A stretch of 38,972 bases of DNA, from the NCBI GenBank assembly GCA_021807785.1, contig JAKBCO010000003.1:1-38972 (forward strand), given 5' to 3'. How positions within the stretch are numbered: position 1 is the first letter of the stretch; each line of letters starts with the position of its first letter. The position numbers and the translations under genes were made by a program. The notes beneath the pieces were generated by a model, which did no database searches, was not told the DNA's origin, and saw only the letters and a program-made list of their open reading frames with translations. Below, piece by piece: positions 8,561-16,627 of the stretch. Origin of the DNA: Pseudomonadota bacterium (GTDB lineage Bacteria; Pseudomonadota; Alphaproteobacteria; Acetobacterales; Acetobacteraceae).

Positions 8561-9339
8561 GGCTGCACGCCGTCGAGGCTGGCCCGGGGGTAGGGCAGCG
8601 GACGCCGGTGGTGCTGCTGCACGGGCTGTTCGGCTCGGCGCGCAATTTCGGCCTGGTGCAGAAGCGGCTGGCGGGGCGGTGGCGGGTGATCGCGCTCGAT
8701 CTGCGCAATCACGGCGCGAGCGGGCATGACCCCGACATGTCCTACGCGGCGATGGCGGCGGATGTGGCGGACTCGCTGGCGGCGCTGGGGGCCGCGCCGG
8801 CGGCGGTGATCGGCCATTCCATGGGCGGCAAGGTGGCGATGCGCCTCGCGCTGGATCAGCCCGCGCTGCTGCGCGCGCTGGTGGTGGCCGATATCGCCCC
8901 GCGCCCCTATCCGCCGCATTTCGCCGCCATCGCCGCCGCCATGGCGGGGCTGCCGCTCGCGGCGGGCATGACGCGCGCCGAGGCCGACGCGGCGCTGGCC
9001 GGCGCGGTGCCGGACACGGCGCTGCGCGGCTTCCTGATGCAGAACTTCCTCCCCGGTCGGCCGGCCGGCTGGCGCATCGGGCTCTCCGAGATCATCGCCG
9101 CGCTGGAGCACGACATCGGCGGCTGGGACGCGCCGGCGGGGGCCAGCTGGCCCGGCCCCACCCTGGTGCTGACCGGGGCGCTCTCGGACTACGTCACTCC
9201 GGAGGATCGCGGGCCGATCCGGGCCTGGTTCCCCGCCGCCCGCTTCGCCGCCCTGCATCGCGCCGGGCATTGGCTCCATGCCGACAACCCCGAAGGCTTC
9301 CTGGCCGCGGTGGGCGCCTTTCTCGACGCGGTGCTATAG
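8557..9339 (+). CDS. Alpha/beta-fold hydrolase (YbfF-like esterase)
   Basis: 260-aa soluble hydrolase. The oxyanion motif [12 protein letters not shown] is at residues 20-31, DLRNHGASG at 48-56, and the nucleophile elbow GHSMGG places Ser88. Likely triad partners are Asp211 (GALSDYV) and His238 (AGHWLHAD). The DLRNHG-S pattern and GHSMGGK are typical of YbfF/ABHD11-type acyl esterases. It overlaps the EamA gene by 4 bp and precedes queF by 7 bp, so the three are probably cotranscribed. The physiological substrate is unknown. Confidence 0.85.
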   Translation: MRLHAVEAGPGVGQRTPVVLLHGLFGSARNFGLVQKRLAGRWRVIALDLRNHGASGHDPDMSYAAMAADVADSLAALGAAPAAVIGHSMGGKVAMRLALDQPALLRALVVADIAPRPYPPHFAAIAAAMAGLPLAAGMTRAEADAALAGAVPDTALRGFLMQNFLPGRPAGWRIGLSEIIAALEHDIGGWDAPAGASWPGPTLVLTGALSDYVTPEDRGPIRAWFPAARFAALHRAGHWLHADNPEGFLAAVGAFLDAVL

Positions 9340-9346
9340 GCGCCCG

Positions 9347-9805
9347 ATGCCAAGCCGCCCGCGCCTGAGCCAGCTCGGAACGCCGACCAGGCTGCCCGCC
9401 TCGCCGGCGGCGGCGGTGCTCGAGCGCGTGGCCAACCCGGCGCCGGAACGCGCCTATGTGATCCGTTTCACCTGCCCGGAATTCACCTCGCTCTGCCCGA
9501 TCACCGGCCAGCCGGATTTCGCGCATATCGTGATCGACTACATCCCCGCCGGCTGGATCGTGGAGAGCAAGTCGCTCAAGCTGTTCCTCGGCGCGTTCCG
9601 CAACCACGGCGCGTTCCACGAGGCCTGCACGATGGAGATCGCGGCACGGCTCGTCGCGGTGCTGGCGCCGGTGTGGCTGCGGATCGGCGCCTATTGGTAT
9701 CCGCGCGGAGGGATGCCGATCGACGTCTTTCACCAGACCGGCGCCCCGCCGGAGGGAGTGTGGATTCCCCCCCAGGAGGTGCCGGCCTATCGCGGACGCG
9801 GTTGA
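9347..9805 (+). CDS. queF: NADPH-dependent preQ0 reductase QueF (type I)
   Basis: 152-aa unimodular QueF that reduces 7-cyano-7-deazaguanine to preQ1 in queuosine tRNA-modification synthesis. The thioimide-forming nucleophile is Cys50 in [15 protein letters not shown], with the acid Asp57 in the same block. The QueF motif ESKSLKLF at 73-80 binds NADPH, and GAFHE around 88-92 supplies the substrate-binding glutamate. The length (about 150 aa) marks the Bacillus-type short form rather than the duplicated E. coli form. The start ATG at 9347 follows the hydrolase stop by 7 bp. Confidence 0.95.
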   Translation: MPSRPRLSQLGTPTRLPASPAAAVLERVANPAPERAYVIRFTCPEFTSLCPITGQPDFAHIVIDYIPAGWIVESKSLKLFLGAFRNHGAFHEACTMEIAARLVAVLAPVWLRIGAYWYPRGGMPIDVFHQTGAPPEGVWIPPQEVPAYRGRG

Positions 9806-9839
9806 TGCGCGCGGGCGCCGGATGTGGCATGAAGGCGCC

Positions 9840-10412
9840 ATGACCGCCGCGCAGCGCCAGCCCGCGATGACGATGGACGGCTTCCTGGAGTGGGAGGCCG
9901 CGCGCGCGGAACGGTGGGAGTTCGACGGGTTCGCCCCGGTGGCGATGGTGGGCGCGAGTCCCCGTCACAACCGCATCGCCGGGAATGTGGAATTCGCGCT
10001 GCGGAGCCGGTTGCGCGCGCCCTGCGTGGTCTATCGGGAGACGGTGCGGCTGCGCTTGGCCGATGCCGTGCGCTATCCCGATCTGATGGTGGTCTGCCGG
10101 GCCGAGCCGCCGTCGGGCCTCGATATCACCGACCCGGTGGTGGTCTTCGAGGTGCTCAGCCCCGCCACCGCGCGCACCGACCGCATCGCCAAGAACCGCG
10201 AATACGCCGCCCATCCCGCCATCCTGCGCTACATCCTGCTGGAACAGGACGCGATCGCGGCCGAGATCTACGCCCGCGAGGCCGGCCGCTGGGTGCGCGC
10301 CACCGCGACCGGCGCCGAGACGGTGCTCGACCTGCCCGAGATCGGCGCCAGCTTCCCGCTGGGCGAGGCCTATGCCGGGCTCGACGTCACGGAGCCCGAC
10401 CCCGGCCCTTGA
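9840..10412 (+). CDS. Uma2-family (DUF820) putative PD-(D/E)XK endonuclease
   Basis: 190-aa member of the Uma2 family, a restriction-endonuclease-like fold common in cyanobacteria and some Proteobacteria. Recognisable elements are the N-terminal [19 protein letters not shown] block, the acidic motif YPDLMVVC, and the core [20 protein letters not shown], in which Asp of the first and Glu of the second are the likely metal ligands; Lys follows in RIAKNREYA. The ATG at 9840 is preferred over an ATG at 9822 because AAGG is 5 bp upstream. No function is firmly established for the family. It lies between queF and kdsA on the same strand. Confidence 0.82.
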   Translation: MTAAQRQPAMTMDGFLEWEAARAERWEFDGFAPVAMVGASPRHNRIAGNVEFALRSRLRAPCVVYRETVRLRLADAVRYPDLMVVCRAEPPSGLDITDPVVVFEVLSPATARTDRIAKNREYAAHPAILRYILLEQDAIAAEIYAREAGRWVRATATGAETVLDLPEIGASFPLGEAYAGLDVTEPDPGP

Positions 10413-10465
10413 GCGCGCCCCGGTCCCGGGGCAAACCGGCCGTCCGTCGCCCCAGGAGCCCCGCC

Positions 10466-11308
10466 GTGTCGCTTCCCGAACCGCCGCCGCGCGTGATCCA
10501 GCTGGGGCCGCTCGCCATCGGCAACCAGCTGCCCTTCGTGCTGATCGCCGGCCCCTGCCAGATCGAATCCCGCGCCCATGCGCTGGAAGTCGCCGCCGCG
10601 CTGCGCGAGATGTCGGACGCGACCGGCGTCGGGGTGATCTACAAATCCAGCTACGACAAGGCCAACCGCACCTCGGCCACCGCCGCGCGCGGGGTGGGGA
10701 TGGCGGCCGGGCTGGCGATCCTGGCCGAGGTGCGGGAGGCCACCGGGATGCCGGTGCTGACCGATGTCCACGCCCCCGAACACTGCGCGCCGGCGGCCGA
10801 GGCGGTGGATGTGCTGCAGATCCCGGCCTTCCTCTGCCGCCAGACCGATCTGCTGCTGGCCGCCGGCGCCACCGGCCGCGCGATCAACGTCAAGAAGGGC
10901 CAGTTCCTGGCGCCGTGGGACATGGCGAACGTGGCCGAGAAGATCGCCGCCACCGGCAATTCGCGCATCCTGCTCTGCGAGCGCGGCGCGAGCTTCGGCT
11001 ACAACATGCTGGTGAGCGACCTGCGCGCGCTGCCGATCATGGCGCGCACCGGCTATCCGGTGGTGTTCGACGCCACCCATTCGGTGCAGCTGCCGGGCGG
11101 GCAGGGCACGTCCTCGGGCGGGCAGCGGGAATTCGCCCCGGTGCTGGCCCGCGCGGCGCTGGCGGTCGGCTGTGCGGCGGTGTTCATCGAGACGCATCCC
11201 GATCCGGACCGGGCGCCCTCCGACGGCCCGAACATGATCGCGCTCAGGGAGATGCCGGCGCTGGTGGCGCGGCTGGCGGCCTTCGACCGGCTGGCCAAGG
11301 CGGGGTGA
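10466..11308 (+). CDS. kdsA: KDO-8-phosphate synthase (KdsA), metal-dependent type
   Basis: 280-aa aldolase condensing phosphoenolpyruvate and arabinose-5-phosphate into 3-deoxy-D-manno-octulosonate-8-phosphate for lipopolysaccharide inner core. Blocks seen: [62 protein letters not shown] and [14 protein letters not shown]. Cys31 in the GPCQIES motif replaces the Asn found in metal-independent enzymes such as E. coli KdsA, so this one should need a divalent metal. The start is GTG at 10466 with AGGAG 7 bp upstream. An unrelated Uma2 gene precedes it; the usual pyrG or eno neighbours are absent. Confidence 0.95.
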   Translation: MSLPEPPPRVIQLGPLAIGNQLPFVLIAGPCQIESRAHALEVAAALREMSDATGVGVIYKSSYDKANRTSATAARGVGMAAGLAILAEVREATGMPVLTDVHAPEHCAPAAEAVDVLQIPAFLCRQTDLLLAAGATGRAINVKKGQFLAPWDMANVAEKIAATGNSRILLCERGASFGYNMLVSDLRALPIMARTGYPVVFDATHSVQLPGGQGTSSGGQREFAPVLARAALAVGCAAVFIETHPDPDRAPSDGPNMIALREMPALVARLAAFDRLAKAG

Positions 11309-11310
11309 GC

Positions 11311-11341
11311 CGCGCGCCGGGCTGGCGGGCGGCGGCGCGCG
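11311..11341. terminator. GC-rich hairpin between convergent kdsA and methyltransferase genes
   Basis: Perfect 9-bp arms CGCGCGCCG and CGGCGCGCG with a 13-nt loop begin 2 bp after the kdsA stop. No T-run follows on either strand, so it is only a candidate bidirectional terminator, of the kind often seen in high-GC genomes. Confidence 0.4.
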
Positions 11342-11364
11342 AAAGCCATCCCGGCCGGACGCGC

Positions 11365-12555
11365 TCAGCAGCGGCGCAGCAGCACGATCCGGTTGCTGTT
11401 GGTGCCCCGGCTGTTGTTGTCCACCCCCCAGCACTTCGCGGTCTTGGTGAAGCTCTGGCGGTTCACCATCACCGCCAGCCGGACGAATGGCAGCCCCTCG
11501 GCGGCACGCCAGACGAGGCGTTCCAGCAGCAGCTTGCCCCCGCGCACCTCGCCCACCTCGAAGGCCACATGCCCGCCCGGCCGCACCGTCCGGGCCAGCT
11601 CGGCGAGGCTCGCGCGCACCATCGCCTCCCACGCCGCCTCGGTGCGGTGCATGGCGATCGGGATCGGCGCCGGGTCGATGCCGGCGAACCAGCAGCGCAG
11701 CCAGTTGTCGCGCGCGTAGTCCACCACGTCGAGGAACGGCGGCGAGGTGACGGCGAGGGCCGCCGCCGCGTCCGCGACATGCCCCATCGCGGTTGCCGGC
11801 CCCACCCCCAGCAGCGCCGGCGGGTGCGCGCCGGGCGGGCCGTCGCGCAGCAGCTGCGCGCTCTTGCGCAGGATGATGGCGATGATGTCGCGCGCCGGCG
11901 GCACCTGGTCGCGGGTGCGGTTGATCCGCTGCTGATCGGCGATCGAGGTCGCCTGGTTGGGCGGTAGGGTATAGACCGAGAAGAACCCCGGCGAATGGCC
12001 GGTCAGCCGGTTGAGCGCCACCATCCGCAGCCAGTCGGTGACCGGATCGGGATCGGTCCGCTCGGGCGGCGCCTCGCGCAGCAGCCAGGCGCGCAGCGCC
12101 GAGAGCCGGCGCAGGGTGGACGGGTGATAGAAGGCGAGCAGATCCTCCCGCACCGCCACCGGCGCGTCCCACGGCACCGCCTCCAGCCGGCGGAGGAGGG
12201 TCCCCAGCGCGGGCGGGGCCAGCCGCGGGCGGAGCATCAGCAGCGACAGCGGGTTGATGTCGTTGCCGAGCGGCCGCCGGCCGCTCAGCGCCGCCTGCAA
12301 CGGGGTGGTGCCGCGGCCCATGAACGGGTCCAGCACCGCCTCGCCCGGCGCCGTCAGCCGGTCGATGAAGAAGCCCGGCAGCTGCGGCTTGAAGCAGGCG
12401 CGGTAGCTGATCTCGTGCAGGCTGTGCCCCTGGCGCTGGCCGGCGGTCCAGAAGGCGTTGACCAGATAAGGGATGCCGGAATCGGTCAGCGCCTCGGTCC
12501 CCGCGCCGGCGGAGGTGAAGCCGCGCAGCTGGTCCAGGAAGGCCGCCGTATCCAT
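11365..12555 (-). CDS. Orphan DNA methyltransferase (N4-cytosine/N6-adenine type)
   Basis: 396-aa AdoMet-dependent DNA methyltransferase. Motif I (AdoMet binding) is LDPFMGRGTT at residues 75-84, followed by the acidic NDINP at 98-102; catalytic motif IV is TSPPF at 270-274. A Ser-Pro-Pro-Phe/Tyr motif is typical of N4-cytosine enzymes but N6-adenine enzymes are possible. The C-terminus contains NNSRGTNSNRIVLLRR. No restriction endonuclease is adjacent, so it is an orphan here, unless the Uma2 protein on the other side of kdsA is a partner, which I cannot support. It starts 11 bp after the SGNH hydrolase stop on the same strand. Confidence 0.85.
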   Translation of the reverse strand: MDTAAFLDQLRGFTSAGAGTEALTDSGIPYLVNAFWTAGQRQGHSLHEISYRACFKPQLPGFFIDRLTAPGEAVLDPFMGRGTTPLQAALSGRRPLGNDINPLSLLMLRPRLAPPALGTLLRRLEAVPWDAPVAVREDLLAFYHPSTLRRLSALRAWLLREAPPERTDPDPVTDWLRMVALNRLTGHSPGFFSVYTLPPNQATSIADQQRINRTRDQVPPARDIIAIILRKSAQLLRDGPPGAHPPALLGVGPATAMGHVADAAAALAVTSPPFLDVVDYARDNWLRCWFAGIDPAPIPIAMHRTEAAWEAMVRASLAELARTVRPGGHVAFEVGEVRGGKLLLERLVWRAAEGLPFVRLAVMVNRQSFTKTAKCWGVDNNSRGTNSNRIVLLRRC

Positions 12556-12566
12556 CCGCCCGGCCG

Positions 12567-13376
12567 CTATGGCGCCGTCATCGGTGGGCGCGGCCGGTCG
12601 CCGAGCAGCCGCGCCAGCACCGGCTCCATCGCCGCCGCCATCGCCGCCTGCGCCGCGGCCGTGGGGTGCAGCGGCGGGGCGGGCGGGTGCAGATGCGGGT
12701 CCAGGAACAGCGCCAGATCCAGCTTGCCGTGGCGATAGAACAGCCGGTTCAGGTCGAGGAAGGTGACGTAGGGGACCCGCCCCTTGCCGTAGCGGGCGGC
12801 CAGGACGCGGTTGATCTGGTGGGTGGTGCGGGTGATCCAGGCCGAGCGGTCGGAGGGCAGCACCGCCAGCAGCAGGATCCGCGTGCGCGGCAGATGGGCG
12901 TGCAGCAGCCGCAGCACCTCGGCGATGCCGGCGGTGGTCTCGGCGGCGTTCCAGTGCGGGGCGCCCATGTCGTTGGCGCCGATCAGCACCACCGCGGCGC
13001 GCGGGGCGATGCCGCTGGCCTCGCCATGGTCGATGCGCCAGATCAGGGAGGCGGTGGTGTCGCCGATGAAGCCGAGATCAACCGCCCGCCGCCCGCCATA
13101 ATAGTGGTTCCAGACCGGGCGGAAATCGGCCCAGGGCTGCGGGCCGGCGCGCTCCCAATCCTGGGTGATGGAGTCGCCGTAGAAGACCAGTTCGGGATGG
13201 ACGCGACGGAGCTCGGCCGCCTTGGCGGCGAAGCGGTCGCGCCACCAGGGCAGGTCGGTCCGCCCGATCGGCACCGCGGCCAGGACCACGCGCGGGTGCG
13301 CGCCGGCGGGCACGGCGCCTGGCGGCGACAGGAAGGGCAGCAGCAGGACCAGCAACAGCAGCAGCCACCGCCGCAT
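12567..13376 (-). CDS. Secreted SGNH/GDSL hydrolase
   Basis: 269-aa exported esterase/lipase-like protein. The N-terminus is a signal peptide: MRR followed by a Leu-rich stretch ending near VPAGA. Block I VFYGDSITQDW contains the nucleophilic Ser, block III is LIGANDMG, and block V is LDPHLHP with the catalytic Asp/His. FIGDTTASLIWRI provides the block II glycine. The start ATG at 13376 is preferred over the one 6 bp earlier because GGAG then has 6-bp spacing. Relatives include acyl-esterases acting on polysaccharides or PAF-acetylhydrolase-like enzymes; the substrate is unknown. It is divergent from imuB and probably cotranscribed with the methyltransferase. Confidence 0.85.
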   Translation of the reverse strand: MRRWLLLLLVLLLPFLSPPGAVPAGAHPRVVLAAVPIGRTDLPWWRDRFAAKAAELRRVHPELVFYGDSITQDWERAGPQPWADFRPVWNHYYGGRRAVDLGFIGDTTASLIWRIDHGEASGIAPRAAVVLIGANDMGAPHWNAAETTAGIAEVLRLLHAHLPRTRILLLAVLPSDRSAWITRTTHQINRVLAARYGKGRVPYVTFLDLNRLFYRHGKLDLALFLDPHLHPPAPPLHPTAAAQAAMAAAMEPVLARLLGDRPRPPMTAP

Positions 13377-13451
13377 TTGCATCTCCGGGTTGGGGCGCGC
13401 GCAGGATCGGCGGCGGGGGGCGGCGGGGCAAGAGGGGGATCGCGCGGACGG

Positions 13452-13478
13452 TTGTCTTGGCCTTTCGTTCTTTATATG
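13452..13478 (+). promoter_or_regulatory. Putative sigma-70-type promoter of imuB
   Basis: TTGTCT (13452-13457) and TATATG (13473-13478) are separated by 15 bp, shorter than ideal. The -10 overlaps the LexA box, as expected for a LexA-repressed promoter. The transcription start would fall near 13485, leaving a very short leader. Confidence 0.4.
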
Positions 13479-13481
13479 TTC
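13467..13481 (+). promoter_or_regulatory. LexA (SOS) box of imuB
   Basis: GTTC-TTTATAT-GTTC is an exact match to the alphaproteobacterial LexA consensus, a direct repeat GTTC-N7-GTTC. It ends 22 bp before the imuB start codon. SOS control of imuB cassettes is well established in Alphaproteobacteria, so site and gene support each other. It could also influence the divergent SGNH hydrolase gene starting 90 bp away. Confidence 0.85.
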
Positions 13482-13499
13482 CACCTCCACGCGGAGGTG
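13482..13499 (+). promoter_or_regulatory. Hairpin enclosing the imuB Shine-Dalgarno sequence
   Basis: CACCTCC (13482-13488) pairs perfectly with GGAGGTG (13493-13499) across a 4-nt loop. The right arm is the very strong ribosome binding site, with GGAGG 6 bp before the ATG. If the transcript includes the left arm, the binding site would be sequestered; if transcription starts inside the arm, it would be free. Confidence 0.5.
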
Positions 13500-13503
13500 A
13501 ACC

Positions 13504-15018
13504 ATGCGGGTGGTCTCGGTCTGGCTGCCCTTCTGGCCCACCGAACGGCTGCGCCGCCCCGCCGGCGCGCGCCCCTGCGCCACCGTCATCAGCGAAGCCG
13601 GCCGGCGGGTGCTGGACGCGGTCGATCCCGCGGCCCGCCGGCTCGGCCTGCGCCCGGGCATGACCCTGGCCGCCGCCCAGGCGGTGCTGACCACCCTGGT
13701 CCCGATCCCGGCCGACCCGGCGGGCGAGGCCGAGGGCCTGGCCCGCCTGGCCCGGTGGGCGCTGCGCTATGCGCCGCTGGTGGCCCCGGCCGCCGACGGA
13801 TTCTGGATCGACATCACCGGAGCGGCGCACCTGGCCGGCGGGGAGGCGGCGCTGCTCGCCGACCTCGCCGCCCGGCTGGCCCGGTTCGGCCTGACCGCGC
13901 GGGCGGCGGTGGCGGATACGCCGGGCGCGGCCTGGGCGGTGGCCCGGTATGGCGAGGTCGGCATGGTGCCGCCGGGCGGGGCGGCGGCGGCGCTGGCGCC
14001 CTTGCCGGTGGCGGCGCTGCGGCTGGACGCGCCGGCGCTGGCGCTGCTGGAACGGCTGGGGGTGACACGCATCGCCGATCTGGCGGCCCTGCCGCGCGCC
14101 CCGCTCGCGCGCCGGCTGGGCGCGGTGGCGCTGCGGCGGCTGGATCAGGCGCTGGGGCACCTGGCCGAGCCGCTGTCGCCGCTGGCCCCGCCGGTGGCGC
14201 TGGCGGCGACGCGGACCTTCCCCGAACCGCTGACCGAGGCCGCCCCCTTGGTCCCCCTGCTCGCCGACGCCATCGCGGCGCTGAGCGCGACGCTCTGCGC
14301 GCGGCTGGAGGCGGCCGGGCTGGGCGCGCGGCGGCTCGCCCTGCGCGCCGAACGTCTGGACGGCACCGAGGCCCGCCTGACCGCCGGCACCGCCGCAGCC
14401 ACCCGCGCCGCGCCGCATCTGGCCCGGCTGCTGGTGGCGCGGCTGGAGCGGTTGGACCCGGGGCAGGGCATCTCCGCCCTGCACCTGGCGGTGATCCGGG
14501 CCGAGCCGCTGGCGCCCGAGCAGACCGGCCTCGCCGCCTCATCCCCCCCATCGCTGGCCCCGTTGCTCGATCGCCTGGCCGGGCGGCTCGGCGAGGGCCG
14601 GATCTGGCGCGTCGCCCCGACCTCCAGCGCGGTGCCGGAGCGCGCCGTCCGCCGCATCCCGCCGATGATCCCACCGATGATCCCCCCCCTGGCTCCGCCC
14701 GCGGGCGCCTGGCCCGCCGGCCTGCCGCGGCCACCCCGGCTGCTGACCCCGCCGCAGCCGATCGAGGCGCTGGCGCTGCTGCCGGACCGTCCTCCGGCCG
14801 CCTTCGTCTGGCGCCGCCGGCGCTTCCTGGTCCGCCGCGCCGACGGGCCCGAGCGGGTGCGCGGCGAATGGTGGCGCCGCGCGGCCGAGACCGAGGCGGT
14901 GCGCGACTACTGGCGGGTGGAGGATGCCGAGGGGCAGCGGTTCTGGCTCTATCGTCGCGGCGACGGGATGGCCGCGGCGAGCGGCGATCTCTGCTGGTTC
15001 CTGCACGGGATCGGGTAG
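13504..15018 (+). CDS. imuB: ImuB, catalytically inactive Y-family polymerase homolog
   Basis: 504-aa protein of the DinB/UmuC family that acts as the hub of the ImuA-ImuB-DnaE2 mutasome, bridging the clamp and the error-prone polymerase DnaE2 after DNA damage. The N-terminus VVSVWLPFWPTERLRRP aligns with the DinB start, but the catalytic DMD motif is replaced by hydrophobic residues, the mark of ImuB. The helix-hairpin-helix LLERLGVTRIADLAALPRAPL is near 183-203. The C-terminus carries WRRRRFLVRRADGPERVRGEWW and ends WFLHGIG, as in other ImuBs. An in-frame repeat gives PPMIPPMIPP in the linker near residues 383-392. Expression is likely LexA-repressed. imuA and dnaE2 are not in the window. 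Confidence 0.93.
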   Translation: MRVVSVWLPFWPTERLRRPAGARPCATVISEAGRRVLDAVDPAARRLGLRPGMTLAAAQAVLTTLVPIPADPAGEAEGLARLARWALRYAPLVAPAADGFWIDITGAAHLAGGEAALLADLAARLARFGLTARAAVADTPGAAWAVARYGEVGMVPPGGAAAALAPLPVAALRLDAPALALLERLGVTRIADLAALPRAPLARRLGAVALRRLDQALGHLAEPLSPLAPPVALAATRTFPEPLTEAAPLVPLLADAIAALSATLCARLEAAGLGARRLALRAERLDGTEARLTAGTAAATRAAPHLARLLVARLERLDPGQGISALHLAVIRAEPLAPEQTGLAASSPPSLAPLLDRLAGRLGEGRIWRVAPTSSAVPERAVRRIPPMIPPMIPPLAPPAGAWPAGLPRPPRLLTPPQPIEALALLPDRPPAAFVWRRRRFLVRRADGPERVRGEWWRRAAETEAVRDYWRVEDAEGQRFWLYRRGDGMAAASGDLCWFLHGIG

Positions 15019-15021
15019 TGT

Positions 15022-15061
15022 CCTGCCCCTGAAATGCCTAACCATTTCAGGGACAAGCAGG
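15022..15061. repeat. Long hairpin just after imuB
   Basis: Perfect 10-bp arms CCCTGAAATG and CATTTCAGGG enclose a 6-nt loop; an outer 5-bp pairing CCTGC/GCAGG extends it across a bulge. It starts 3 bp past the imuB stop, so it may terminate imuB transcription, though no T-run follows. It may equally be part of an extragenic palindromic repeat together with the next hairpin. Confidence 0.6.
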
Positions 15062-15078
15062 CCACCGAAAATAAAAGA

Positions 15079-15125
15079 CTGGTGTCCCGATTCATGATAT
15101 CGGCATTTGCCGATCGGGACACCAG
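15079..15125. repeat. Extended imperfectly nested palindrome
   Basis: Perfect 13-bp arms CTGGTGTCCCGAT and ATCGGGACACCAG flank a 21-nt loop, which itself holds an alternative stem ATCGGC-ATTT-GCCGAT (15099-15114). The two foldings share two bases and are mutually exclusive. It lies in the 182-bp gap between imuB and the GGT-like lipoprotein gene. Candidate REP/MITE-type element or structured terminator. Confidence 0.6.
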
Positions 15126-15200
15126 CCGGGCCGGCGCATTGCCCGCGGCCCCGCCGCCGTCTATGCCTCCGCCCGTCCCGACCCCGAGGAAACCGCCGTC

Positions 15201-16601
15201 TTGGTCCCGTCGCTCCGCCCCCGCCGTGCCCGCCGCCTCGGCGCCGGCCTGCTCGCGCTGCTGCTTGCCGGCTGCGGCGGCCCCTCTGCCCCCCTTGGCG
15301 CCCCCGCCGCCACGACCGGCCCGTTCCGCGGCGCCGTGGTGGCGCCGGAACCCGAAGCGGCGCTGGTCGGCCGCCAGGTGCTGGCCGCCGGCGGAGATGC
15401 CGCCGATGCCGCGGTGGCGATGGGCTTCACCCTGGCGGTCACCTTGCCCTCCCGGGTCGGCCTCGGCGGCTCCGGCGCCTGCCTCAGCTTCATCCCCGGT
15501 GGGATGCCGCGGGCGGTGCTCTTCCCCCCGCAGGCGGCGCCGATGCCGCCGGCTGCCCCGGCCGACCGGCCGGCGGCGCTGCCGAGCTTCGCGCGCGGGA
15601 TGTATCTGCTGCACGCCGCCGCCGGGCATCTGCCATTCGGCACGCTGCTGCGCCCGGCCGCCGACGCGGCCCGGCGCGGCGTGCCGGTCTCGCGCGCGTT
15701 GGCGGCGGATCTCGCGGTGGTCGCCACGCCGCTGCTGGCCGATCCGGCGGCCCGCGCGATCTTCGGCCCCGCCGGGGTGCCGCTCGCCGCCGGCCAGACG
15801 CTGCGAAATCCGGCGCTCTCGGCCACGCTGGAACGGCTCAGCCGGGTCGGGGTGGGCGATCTCTACCAGGGGCTGCTGGCGCAGCGGCTGGTTCATGAAT
15901 CCGCCGCCGTCGGCGGGCCGATGACCGCTTCCGGGCTGCGCGCCACCAAGGCGTGGCTGGCGGCGCCGATCGTGCTGCCGGCCGGTGGCAGCGGAAACAC
16001 CGCGCGCGCCGCCTTCCTGCCGCCGCCGGCCGATGGCGGGCTGGCCGCCGCCGCCGCCTTCCAGGCGCTGCGCGCCGCCCCCGCCGATCTCGCCGCCGCC
16101 CAGGCAAGGGCGCTGGCGGTGGCGGCGGCCTGGCGAGCGGGGCAGGGGGCGCCGGCGACATTGCTCGCGGAGTCCAACCTGCCCGCCGCCGGGCTGGGAC
16201 CGCTGCCGGCCTCCACCAGTTTCCTCGCGGTGGACCGCAAGGGCGGCGCGGTGGCCTGCGCCACGACGCTCGGAAACCTGTTCGGCACCGGGCGGGTGCT
16301 GCCGGAGCTCGGCTTCCTGCCCGGCGCCTCGCCGGCGCGCACGCCGCCGCCGCTGCTCGCCGCGGCGATGGCCTGGGACCCCGGGCGCAAGCGGCTGCTG
16401 GCCGCCGCCGCCGGATCCGGGCAGGATGGCGCCGGCATGGCGGCCGGGGCGGCACTGGCCGATGCGCTGGCCGCCGGCGTGCCAATGCCGCGTCCGGTGC
16501 CGGCGCCGGGGCGCGCGCAGGTGATCCTCTGTCCGCACGGCGCCGATCACTGCATGGCCGCGCATGACCCGCGCGGCTTCGGTCTCGCGCTGCCCCGCTG
16601 A
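15201..16601 (+). CDS. Gamma-glutamyltransferase-like lipoprotein, probably catalytically degenerate
   Basis: 466-aa predicted lipoprotein: a basic N-terminus, a Leu-rich core and the lipobox LLAGC place the lipidated Cys at 25. The body resembles gamma-glutamyltranspeptidase: [20 protein letters not shown] (61-80) and the small-subunit start [20 protein letters not shown]. Aligned with E. coli GGT, the nucleophile Thr391 falls on Ser338 (Thr339 is next), the substrate-binding Arg of the FRE segment is absent, and the oxyanion SSMSP and GSPGG motifs are not conserved ([16 protein letters not shown]). It may have lost transpeptidase activity. The start is TTG at 15201 with GAGGA about 10 bp upstream; no in-frame ATG fits the signal peptide better. 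Confidence 0.72.
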   Translation: MVPSLRPRRARRLGAGLLALLLAGCGGPSAPLGAPAATTGPFRGAVVAPEPEAALVGRQVLAAGGDAADAAVAMGFTLAVTLPSRVGLGGSGACLSFIPGGMPRAVLFPPQAAPMPPAAPADRPAALPSFARGMYLLHAAAGHLPFGTLLRPAADAARRGVPVSRALAADLAVVATPLLADPAARAIFGPAGVPLAAGQTLRNPALSATLERLSRVGVGDLYQGLLAQRLVHESAAVGGPMTASGLRATKAWLAAPIVLPAGGSGNTARAAFLPPPADGGLAAAAAFQALRAAPADLAAAQARALAVAAAWRAGQGAPATLLAESNLPAAGLGPLPASTSFLAVDRKGGAVACATTLGNLFGTGRVLPELGFLPGASPARTPPPLLAAAMAWDPGRKRLLAAAAGSGQDGAGMAAGAALADALAAGVPMPRPVPAPGRAQVILCPHGADHCMAAHDPRGFGLALPR

Positions 16602-16627
16602 CCCTCGCCGCTGGAAAGGCAAATCGC

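Noticed and set aside
10370-12172. 600-codon minus-strand open frame over kdsA and the methyltransferase
   Set aside because: Antisense to kdsA and out of frame with the methyltransferase; no recognisable domain.
12666-15032. Very long plus-strand open frame (788 codons) across the SGNH hydrolase and imuB
   Set aside because: It is a GC-driven shadow: composition is Gly/Arg/Ala-rich with no family motifs, while imuB and the SGNH gene in other frames have clear catalytic blocks.
14949-16622. 557-codon minus-strand frame opposite the GGT-like gene
   Set aside because: Low-complexity Gly/Arg/Gln content typical of antisense frames in high-GC DNA; the plus-strand frame has a signal peptide and GGT motifs.
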